Shown here: positions 1 through 5,142 of the stretch, one piece after another
Numbering within the stretch: the stretch's first letter is position 1
Layout: every line of letters begins with the position of its first letter
NCBI GenBank assembly: GCA_024277475.1
Contig: JAJRVC010000121.1
Location: 1-5,347 of the forward strand
Length of the DNA: 5,347 bases
Direction of reading: 5' to 3'
From: Deltaproteobacteria bacterium
GTDB taxonomy: Bacteria > Desulfobacterota > Desulfobacteria > Desulfobacterales > JAFDCJ01
Notes under the pieces: generated by a model
Told to the model about the DNA's origin: nothing
Databases searched by the model: none
Seen by the model: the letters and a program-made list of their open reading frames with translations, nothing else
Made by a program: the position numbers and the translations under genes

Positions 1-77
1 AGAAAGAGTTCCAGAAGCCTTGGATAGCATCCCGTGATGCCGTTGCACGTACACCCGAGAAGCCTGCGATTTTTCAC
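1..77 (-). CDS. Possible N-terminus of an unknown protein, running off the left edge
   Basis: On the minus strand a GTG at 77-75 is preceded by a perfect GGAGG (complement of 85-89) with 7 bases between them, and the frame stays open for 25 codons to the window edge. The start reads roughly M-K-N-R-R-L-L-G-C-T-C-N-G-I-T-G-C-Y-P-R-L, with three cysteines close together (residues 9, 11 and 17). I do not recognise the family, and with so few residues no function can be given. The base composition here is more balanced than the AT-rich spacer to its right, which fits coding DNA. If real, it is divergent from the radical SAM gene and shares the spacer between them. A competing plus-strand frame is open over 3-149 but has no visible start, so the strand is not certain. 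Confidence 0.33.
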   Translation of the reverse strand, partial: MKNRRLLGCTCNGITGCYPRLLELF

Positions 78-118
78 CTCAATTCCTCCGGCCTGTATTA
101 TAACCTTCGGAGACCGCA

Positions 119-223
119 ATGTCTCACATGGTTTTGTCTGCAGTGTTAGGATTCGGTGAAAAAAACAGCATCGTTCTAATTTTAAAAATTAAAAACAACT
201 CCGGAACTCTTCTAACCTGCTAA
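119..223 (+). CDS. Candidate small ORF (34 codons) upstream of the radical SAM gene
   Basis: An ATG at 119 follows GGAG (109-112) with a 6-base gap, a good ribosome site, and the frame runs to TAA at 221-223. The peptide begins M-S-H-M-V-L-S-A-V-L-G-F-G-E-K and ends N-N-S-G-T-L-L-T-C, giving a hydrophobic middle and a terminal cysteine. I recognise no family. Because a radical SAM gene follows about 250 bases downstream, a precursor peptide is conceivable, but no leader motif of a known RiPP class is visible and the gap is long. ORFs of this length arise by chance, and its second half lies in AT-rich, noncoding-looking DNA, so the call is tentative. Confidence 0.2.
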   Translation: MSHMVLSAVLGFGEKNSIVLILKIKNNSGTLLTC

Positions 224-349
224 CCACAATAACTAATGCAGAAATTATGCCATATTATTTTCTTGAATATATTTGATTGAATTTTAAATGCTTACATCGT
301 CAATGGCTTCGCTACATTATTTCCAAATGGGTAAAATCATAACTAAAGT

Positions 350-367
350 TGTGTAAAATTTTTCACA
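350..367. promoter_or_regulatory. Inverted repeat, possible operator
   Basis: The sequence TGTGTAAAATTTTTCACA forms two 9-base arms with a single mismatch, centred about 110 bases before the radical SAM start. The outer halves resemble a CRP/FNR-type TGTGA/TCACA site, but the spacing between them is two bases too long for that family's usual layout. I call it only a possible protein-binding or hairpin site. AT-rich DNA produces such repeats often. Confidence 0.25.
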
Positions 368-395
368 GAACAGAATTTCATCGAATATTCCTTTA

Positions 396-425
396 TTGCA
401 TTTTGCTGCGACTTTCCGCTATCAT
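396..425 (+). promoter_or_regulatory. Possible sigma70-type promoter of the radical SAM gene
   Basis: A -10-like TATCAT (420-425, five of six bases matching TATAAT) lies 18 bases after a weak -35-like TTGCAT (396-401). Transcription would start near 432, leaving about 40 bases of leader before the ATG at 471. The -35 match is poor (three of six). The placement supports 471 rather than 396 as the translation start. Confidence 0.3.
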
Positions 426-470
426 ACATGCTCTAAAAATCCGGCTCATAGTCAAAAACAGATATCAAGC

Positions 471-1388
471 ATGAATGAAATACGCCAAATAGCATTTGGA
501 TATTCAACCCAGTGCAATGTTAAGTGTGACCACTGTGTTGCCGCTGATGATACGTCCCCAAATTCCAAAATGCCTTTTGATACAGCCAAAGCAATTATCG
601 AAGAAATAGCCGGTTGCAATGTGACCGGCATAAGCTTTACAGCCGGCGAACCGTTGTTATTTTTTAGTGAAATCAATCATCTTATTCGGCTGTGCAGAAA
701 ATATGGGATTTATTCAAGAGTTGTCACGAATGGCCATTGGGCTGGAAATCGGCAGCGTTCGGATAATATGGTCTCCGAACTGGTGCAGAGCGGGTTATCA
801 CAATTAAGAATCAGCTGCAGTCGTTGACATCAAAAAAATATCAATCGTGAGAACATTGCTCGCGCAGTATATAGTTGTAAAAAGTATGGTCTCGATTATT
901 TTATTTCTTTTGTGACTGATTTTTCAAAACAGGATGACGCGTTCGAGCAGTTTTTGCGAGACAGCGACTTTAAGTTTTTCCCGGAACCGCTGATATATTC
1001 GGGTCGCGCAAAAGGATTCAATCGTTCAGGGATTTTTACAGACTACCAGCCCAACCTATGTTCGATGAATCCCTATCTTTCCCCGGAACTTGATATGTTT
1101 GCCTGCTGTGATGCAGGAACCCACTTCACGGAAACAGGCTTTTTCTATCTGGGCAACCACAGGGACTATAGTATCGACGCGCTGTTGCAGAAAAAAGAAA
1201 AAAATATTTTGTATAACCTTATCAGAACCATGGGTCTGACGAATATGGCCTCATACATTGGTTTCAAGGCCAGCGAAATTGTAAGATATAGAAAATGTAA
1301 GTTGTGTGAGAAACTCTTTAACTCAGCGACGAATTTACGTGTGCTGGGAAATTCAGTAAAATCAGGTCTACTAAATTGGACAAGATAA
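471..1388 (+). CDS. Radical SAM enzyme with one in-frame TGA (candidate selenoprotein, or nonsense-broken gene)
   Basis: Radical SAM enzymes use a [4Fe-4S] cluster to cleave S-adenosylmethionine; the substrate here is unknown. From the ATG at 471 the cluster motif CxxxCxxC is C15, C19, C22; the AGEP motif is at 58-61 and TNG at 86-88. The C-terminal part has C197, C212-C213 and C276/C279, resembling a SPASM-type auxiliary cluster region. Codon 119 (825-827) is TGA. The same frame continues with no other stop to TAA at 1386-1388, giving 305 residues if decoded. Around the TGA the protein reads I-S-C-S-R-[TGA]-H-Q-K; relatives as I recall them carry an S-x-D-x-aromatic-H pattern here, so TGA replaces an aromatic residue and Ser replaces Asp. 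With selenocysteine this would be a CxxU pair. TGG still encodes Trp in this gene, so the genetic code is standard. No ribosome site precedes the later GTG at 912, so the second half is not a separate gene. Family is sure; functional status is open. Confidence 0.8.
825..872 (+). promoter_or_regulatory. In-frame TGA followed by a SECIS-like hairpin
   Basis: Eighteen bases after the TGA (825-827), CGTGAG (846-851) pairs with CTCGCG (859-864), six pairs including one G-U, around a 7-base loop AACATTG. A lower AUAU/AUAU stem (838-841 with 869-872) can stack below an internal loop. The apical loop begins 24 bases after the TGA, inside the range usually accepted for bacterial SECIS elements. Against it, the usual G among the first two loop bases is missing unless the closing G-C pair opens. 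Short hairpins like this occur by chance, so this is suggestive only. Confidence 0.33.
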
Positions 1389-1413
1389 AGGACAGGGGGG
1401 AGACAGGTTGAGT

Positions 1414-1436
1414 GGTTCGGGGTTCAACGTTCCAAC
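1414..1436. repeat. GGTTC-type short repeat cluster, left copy
   Basis: GGTTC, GGGGTTCAA and CGTTCCAAC follow each other directly. The string GGTTCGGGGTTCAACGTT closely matches GGTTCAGGGGTTCAAGGTT in the right-hand cluster near 4869, on the other side of the helicase/DUF2786-like pair. Function unknown. Confidence 0.55.
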
Positions 1437-1444
1437 ACTAAAAG

Positions 1445-1461
1445 TTGACATATAGCGCTAT
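1445..1461 (+). promoter_or_regulatory. TTGACA followed by palindrome ATAGCGCTAT
   Basis: A perfect -35 hexamer TTGACA (1445-1450) is followed one base later by the perfect 10-base palindrome ATAGCGCTAT (1452-1461). This could be a promoter with an operator in the spacer, driving the SNF2 gene 146 bases downstream. No good -10 box lies at 16-18 bases, so the promoter call is weak. Confidence 0.22.
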
Positions 1462-1606
1462 GAAGGCTAATTGTAAACTTTGAAAACTCTATAAATTTGT
1501 TAAGTTGGTAAGATTTAAGATTTATAAGCAAGGGTAGCAGATTGCCGACCCGGCCGGCTCCGCTGCCTGACCGTCTAAGACTCGCAAGCGCAAAGGAATT
1601 GCCACT

Positions 1607-4255
1607 ATGATCACGCTAAAGGATAAGCTTTCCCATCTTTCTTATATCCAGGCCTGTAAGCTGCTGGGTGCCCAGGGCAAACAGCTGATAATGGCGGGCG
1701 GGAAATATGACATCGACCTGTTTGAGCGGGTAACGCTCAATGCCAAAAGGTTCCGGCTGGATCTGGGAGACGCCAAGGTCAAAATTACCCTGGACCCCAT
1801 GAAACCCAAACGCCTGCACATTGGCTGCAGTGCCTGTTCTGTTGCCTGTGAGCATCAGGGTGCGGCTCTTTCGCTGATCCTGGAGGAAAAGCTCTCGTTG
1901 GGGCTATCGGCACCGCCGCCTGAAAGGGTTCCCATGGAGAGCCTGAGTGAGGAGGCCCTCATCAAACAGGCGCTTGCCGACCGCACGGAAAGAGCGCAGA
2001 AAGAAAAAATGCGCTTACAGTCCATGAACCCACGTGAGCTATGGACTGATTACATCATTACCAGTTATGCGTCCGGCAAAAGTTATCGAATTGCACTTAG
2101 GGGTTGGGAGCCGGGGGAGTCGTTCTGTTCGTGCCCGGATTTTCGTAAAAATACTCTCGGAACCTGTAAACACATTATATATTCCCTGGATAAAGTCGGG
2201 AGGAAATTTAAAAAGGCAGTTCGGGAAACGTCTGCAGAAATCAAAGACATTTGTGTATACCTGCGCTACGACAGGGGCCTGCAGCTTGGCCTGCTGGTTC
2301 CGAATGACCTTTCCCGGGAGATCGCCAAGCACCTTGCGCCGTATAAAGGAAAAACGATCCGAAACATAAAAGAACTGATTCGCAGCATCCGCCGGGTGGA
2401 AAGACTCGGTGCCGAGGTAATCATTTACCCGGATGCCGAAGAATACATCAATCAAAAGCTGTTTCAGGAGCGCATGTCCGAAACCGTCACCGAAATCCGT
2501 AAAGACCCCAAAAATCACCCACTGCGCAAGACCCTGCTGAATACCGAACTGCTTCCCTACCAGCTGGACGGTATCGCCTTTGCCGCCGGCGCCGGCCGGG
2601 CGGTCCTGGCAGATGACATGGGGCTCGGCAAAACCATCCAGGGCATCGGTGTGGCCGAGCTTCTATCCCGCCATGCCTCTGTCGCCAAAGTGCTGGTGAT
2701 CTGCCCGGCTTCCCTGAAATCCCAATGGCGCATCGAGATCAAACGGTTCAGCAATCGCAGTTGCCGGCTTGTTCTGGGCAGCGCCAAAGAGCGTCCGGCG
2801 CAATATGACAGCGACAGCTTTTTTACCGTATGTAACTACGAGCAGGTGCTGCGGGATTTTTTGTCCATCGAGCGGGTCAGATGGGATCTGATTATCCTCG
2901 ACGAGGCGCAACGCATTAAAAACTGGGAGGCCAAAACGAGCCGGGTGATCAAAGCCTTGAAATCTTCGTTTGCCCTGGTGCTGACAGGGACACCCCTTGA
3001 AAACCGGCTTGATGATCTTTTTTCGGTGGTGGAATTTATCGACGACCGACGACTGGGGCCGGCCTTCCGGTTTTTCAACCGGCATAAGGTCGTCGACGAC
3101 AAAGGAAAGTTGCTGGGTTACAAGAACCTGGACGAACTGCGGTCGAAACTCAAGCCGCTGTTGCTGCGCCGCACCCGCAAAGGGGTCATCAAACAGCTGC
3201 CCCCGCGCACCACTAAGGTTTTGAGAATCCCGCCCACCGAAGAGCAGCTGGATCTGCAAAAGGGCCACCGCCAGATAATCCAGACCATTATTCAAAAAAA
3301 ATACCTGACGGAGATGGATTTACTGAGGCTTCAAAAAGCGTTGCTGATGTGCAGAATGTGCGCTAACAGCACTTTTCTGGTGGACAAACAGGGGCCGGGA
3401 TATTCCAGCAAGTTGGAGGAGCTCAACCAGTTGCTGAACCAGTTGATGGCCGAAGAAGACCGCAAAATCGTTCTGTTTTCCGAATGGACGACCATGCTGA
3501 ACCTAATTGAGCCACTGCTGGAAAAGCAGAACCTGAATTATGTCCGACTTGACGGTTCGGTGCCCCAGAAAAAACGGCAGGGACTCATGCATCAGTTTCA
3601 AAAGGATCCTGATTGCAAACTTTTTATCACAACCAATGCCGGTGCCACCGGTCTGAATCTCCAGGCGGCTAATACTGTCATCAATGTCGATTTGCCCTGG
3701 AATCCGGCCGTCCTTGAACAGCGCATCAGCAGGGCTCACCGCATGGGGCAAAAACGGCCGGTCCAGGTGTTTTTGCTGGTGACCAAAGATACCCTGGAGG
3801 AAAACCTTCTGGCATCCCTTTCGGCCAAGCACGAGCTCTCGCTGGCGGTGCTCGATCCTGATTCCGATACAGCCGAAGTCGACATGGCGGCCGGCATGGA
3901 GGAGCTGAAGCGGCGGCTGGAGATCTTGCTGGGCGAGAAACCGGCGGCGGCCGAAGATGAAAGTATGAAAGAACGGGTTGAAAAAGAAGCACAGGTTCTG
4001 GCAAGGAAGGAGAAGATCGCTTCTGCCGGCGGGCAACTGGTCGGGGCGGCGTTTGCTTTTATCGGTGAAATGCTTTCCGACAGGGACGAATCCGAGGAGG
4101 CGGCTCGACTGGCCGGTGCCTTTAAGGCCAAACTGAGCGATTGTATGGAAAAAGAAGAAGACGGCAGCCTCAAAATGACGATTTCGATTCCGGATGAGGC
4201 CTTTCTTGACAACATGGCCCAATCGTTGGCCCGGATGGTGGGTGCCGGACGCTAA
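1607..4255 (+). CDS. SWIM-domain SNF2-family helicase/translocase
   Basis: SNF2 proteins are superfamily 2 ATPases that move along double-stranded DNA and remodel protein-DNA contacts; this one should act in the cytoplasm on nucleic acid. The 882-residue product carries a SWIM zinc finger (C174-x-C176-x10-C187-x-H189) and an earlier Cys/His cluster (C74, C77, C81, H83) that looks like a diverged SWIM. Lobe 1 has Walker A DDMGLGKT (336-343, K342), motif II DEAQ (432-435) and motif III TGTP (460-463). Lobe 2 has KIVLFSEW (620-627), TTNAGATGLNLQ (675-686) and the arginine-finger motif QRISRAHRMGQ (705-715). The last 130 residues are charged and helical, ending in a region typical of this bacterial SNF2 group. 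All catalytic motifs are intact and the length is normal. The ATG has AAGGA (1593-1597) nine bases upstream. It converges on the gene at 4252-4824. The biological role is not known; DNA repair, transcription recycling and defence are all possible. Confidence 0.95.
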   Translation: MITLKDKLSHLSYIQACKLLGAQGKQLIMAGGKYDIDLFERVTLNAKRFRLDLGDAKVKITLDPMKPKRLHIGCSACSVACEHQGAALSLILEEKLSLGLSAPPPERVPMESLSEEALIKQALADRTERAQKEKMRLQSMNPRELWTDYIITSYASGKSYRIALRGWEPGESFCSCPDFRKNTLGTCKHIIYSLDKVGRKFKKAVRETSAEIKDICVYLRYDRGLQLGLLVPNDLSREIAKHLAPYKGKTIRNIKELIRSIRRVERLGAEVIIYPDAEEYINQKLFQERMSETVTEIRKDPKNHPLRKTLLNTELLPYQLDGIAFAAGAGRAVLADDMGLGKTIQGIGVAELLSRHASVAKVLVICPASLKSQWRIEIKRFSNRSCRLVLGSAKERPAQYDSDSFFTVCNYEQVLRDFLSIERVRWDLIILDEAQRIKNWEAKTSRVIKALKSSFALVLTGTPLENRLDDLFSVVEFIDDRRLGPAFRFFNRHKVVDDKGKLLGYKNLDELRSKLKPLLLRRTRKGVIKQLPPRTTKVLRIPPTEEQLDLQKGHRQIIQTIIQKKYLTEMDLLRLQKALLMCRMCANSTFLVDKQGPGYSSKLEELNQLLNQLMAEEDRKIVLFSEWTTMLNLIEPLLEKQNLNYVRLDGSVPQKKRQGLMHQFQKDPDCKLFITTNAGATGLNLQAANTVINVDLPWNPAVLEQRISRAHRMGQKRPVQVFLLVTKDTLEENLLASLSAKHELSLAVLDPDSDTAEVDMAAGMEELKRRLEILLGEKPAAAEDESMKERVEKEAQVLARKEKIASAGGQLVGAAFAFIGEMLSDRDESEEAARLAGAFKAKLSDCMEKEEDGSLKMTISIPDEAFLDNMAQSLARMVGAGR

Positions 4256-4278
4256 CGTCTCCGTTTTTTCTTTTTTTT
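4247..4278 (+). terminator. Possible intrinsic terminator of the SNF2 gene
   Basis: GGACG (4247-4251) can pair with CGTCT (4256-4260) around loop CTAA, which contains the SNF2 stop codon. Three bases later there are two T-runs, six (4264-4269) and eight (4271-4278), split by one C. The stem is short and not adjacent to the T-run, so termination may be weak. The same T-rich DNA encodes the basic tail of the opposite gene. Confidence 0.35.
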
Positions 4279-4824
4279 GCGTTTCTTGCCCTTTTTATTT
4301 TTCCTTGGGGTAACCGGATGGGTGGATGCCTCTGATTGGCTGTCCTCAGAGGTTTCCGGTTTTTCTGAATTCGATCTCTGATCGGGGTGCATTTCAATTT
4401 CCAAAGGTCGATCGACCACGACTGCATCCGAGGCGTCTTCGTGAAGGACCTGTTTTACAACCCTGTCGGTGACTTCCTGCAGATATGCGTTCAACTCCGA
4501 GTTGATTTTTTGAAACTCCGGCCAGAGGGTTTCATCCACAAACCGCTTCGGCACCTGAACCATCACGGTGGTATAACGCTGGGCGTGGTAGCGATAAGGC
4601 TTTAAGCCATAGCGGCGCAGCAATGCCATAAAGACCTTGTGGGACCACATGTCACGAAAAGTGAATTTGTATTCAACCGGCGGGTCTTCAGGGATCAATT
4701 CGGCAAGCCGCCGTAATATGCGTTGCTTGGCCAGACCGGCGGATGCCCGTTCTCCTTCCATGGCGGCACCTGAGAACAGGGCCTCGATTTTCAGAAGTTT
4801 CTCAATTAGTGTTGCTTCGTTCAT
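4252..4824 (-). CDS. DUF2786-like conserved hypothetical protein with polybasic C-terminal tail
   Basis: The 190-residue product starts at the ATG complementary to 4824-4822 and ends at TAG (4254-4252), overlapping the SNF2 stop by four bases tail to tail. Residues 5-43 have the helical K-I-x-A-L-F...G-E-R-A-S-A-G-L-A-K pattern I associate with DUF2786 and related proteins. Residues 50-130 (D58-x-W60-S, R70-R-Y-G-L-K-P-Y-R-Y, T85-T-V-M, L100-W-P-E-F, Y114-L-x-E-V-T) match a conserved bacterial hypothetical family that I recall from proteobacteria without a proven function. Residues 131-173 are an acidic, Ser-rich linker. The last 17 residues (174-190) contain 15 Lys or Arg, which suggests nucleic-acid or ribosome contact. 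There are no membrane segments or signal peptide. The ribosome site is weak (GAAAG about 7 bases before the ATG). The arrangement beside a SWIM-SNF2 helicase may reflect a shared role, which is inference. Confidence 0.85.
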   Translation of the reverse strand: MNEATLIEKLLKIEALFSGAAMEGERASAGLAKQRILRRLAELIPEDPPVEYKFTFRDMWSHKVFMALLRRYGLKPYRYHAQRYTTVMVQVPKRFVDETLWPEFQKINSELNAYLQEVTDRVVKQVLHEDASDAVVVDRPLEIEMHPDQRSNSEKPETSEDSQSEASTHPVTPRKNKKGKKRKKKKKRRR

Positions 4825-5130
4825 GGTGAATCTTTCAATTCCTGCACGTAGGCGTTTACGGGTTCAAAGGTTCAGGGGTTCAAGGTTGTATTCTCGTCGC
4901 TGGACTGCATTTGGGCTGTGAATTTACGCCAAAAGCATCAGCTTCGTCAGGCCGAATCCAAAATGTTGTTTACCCTCCGGCTTATACAATGGAAAAACAG
5001 ATCCATTCTTATATTCTTGAATTGCAATTTTCAACTATAAAAGAGGCCGTCGCCTGTTACTCCGTGTTAAATAACAGCAAGTAAAATTTAACCTGTAAGC
5101 AAAAATAGTTTAAATAAATTTTGCTTATAA
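4825..5130. other. Spacer with repeats, no gene seen
   Basis: No supportable gene is present; the open frames here are short and lack ribosome sites. It contains the right GGTTCA repeat cluster, a palindrome AATTGCAATT (5020-5029), an inverted repeat CTGTTA/TAACAG (5054-5059 with 5072-5077), and most of the large inverted repeat at 5113-5142. A weak minus-strand promoter-like pair, TTGAAA (complement of 5029-5034) and TATAAG (complement of 5008-5013) at a short 15-base spacing, could serve the DUF2786-like gene. I find no trace of the ATPase half of the DUF4143 protein that begins at its right end. Confidence 0.55.
4860..4888. repeat. GGTTCA-type short repeat cluster, right copy
   Basis: Successive units GGGTTCAAA, GGTTCA, GGGGTTCAA and GGTTG form an irregular tandem array just upstream of the DUF2786-like gene. 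It resembles the cluster at 1414-1436. Such irregular GGTTCA arrays are, as I recall, frequent between genes in some Desulfobacterota genomes; no function is known to me. Confidence 0.6.
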
Positions 5131-5142
5131 GCAAATTTTATT
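5113..5142. repeat. 30-base near-perfect inverted repeat
   Basis: The arms AATAAATTTTGCTTA (5113-5127) and TAAGCAAATTTTATT (5128-5142) are reverse complements with one mismatch in 15; the core TTTGCTTATAAGCAAA (5120-5135) is perfect. A further partial copy, TAAGCAAAAAT, lies at 5096-5106. It could be a dimer-protein operator, a cruciform or hairpin, or the end of a small mobile or deleted element. It directly abuts the point where the DUF4143 coding sequence begins. Confidence 0.75.

Larger units (their letters stand above)
224..470. other. AT-rich spacer before the radical SAM gene
   Basis: This stretch is visibly richer in A and T than its surroundings, and I see no supportable gene in it. 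It holds an 18-base inverted repeat (350-367) and a promoter-like pair just before the radical SAM start, listed separately. The reading frame of the radical SAM gene is open back to a TTG at 396. That extension carries no family sequence and overlaps the promoter-like elements, so I treat 396-470 as untranslated leader. Confidence 0.6.
1389..1606. other. Spacer between the radical SAM and SNF2 genes, with short repeats and a leader hairpin
   Basis: No gene is visible. From the left it holds a G-rich run, a cluster of GGTTC repeats (1414-1436), a consensus -35 TTGACA next to a 10-base palindrome (1445-1461), an AT-rich tract, and a GC-rich hairpin just before the SNF2 gene. In that hairpin GGTAGC (1533-1538) pairs with GCTGCC (1562-1567), and GCCG (1544-1547) with CGGC (1555-1558) inside it. 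No T-run follows it, so it is not an evident terminator; it could be a leader structure of the SNF2 transcript. The radical SAM gene has no clear terminator here. Confidence 0.5.

Noticed and set aside
3..149. Plus-strand open frame at the left edge as a gene C-terminus
   Set aside because: It is open for 48 codons but has no visible start and no recognisable sequence. The minus-strand reading has a clear ribosome site, so I prefer that, with low confidence.
396..470. Longer radical SAM start at TTG 396
   Set aside because: The added residues resemble no family N-terminus, TTG has no ribosome site, and a promoter-like -10 box lies within it. ATG 471 puts the CxxxCxxC motif at the usual distance.
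825..827. TGA read as Trp by a variant genetic code
   Set aside because: Trp is encoded by TGG throughout the SNF2, DUF2786-like and radical SAM genes, and no other gene here contains in-frame TGA.
912..1388. Second half of the radical SAM gene as an independent gene from GTG at 912
   Set aside because: There is no ribosome site before 912, the frame is the same as the upstream half, and codons 828-911 continue the family sequence without a stop, so it is one gene with a TGA.
1533..1567. GC-rich hairpin before SNF2 as a terminator of the radical SAM transcript
   Set aside because: No T-run follows the stem; it is better seen as a leader structure or chance pairing.
2663..4222. Long minus-strand open frames inside the SNF2 gene
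   Set aside because: They lie wholly opposite conserved helicase motifs and show no family sequence; they are codon-bias shadows.
4860..4888. tRNA T-arm, because GGTTCAA recurs
   Set aside because: No acceptor, D or anticodon stems can be formed around it; the motif is part of an irregular repeat.
4387..4921. Plus-strand open frames opposite the DUF2786-like gene
   Set aside because: No ribosome sites and no recognisable protein sequence, and the minus-strand protein has conserved family motifs.
5096..5142. CRISPR array from repeated TAAGCAAA units
   Set aside because: The units are few, partly inverted and irregularly spaced, with no uniform spacers.
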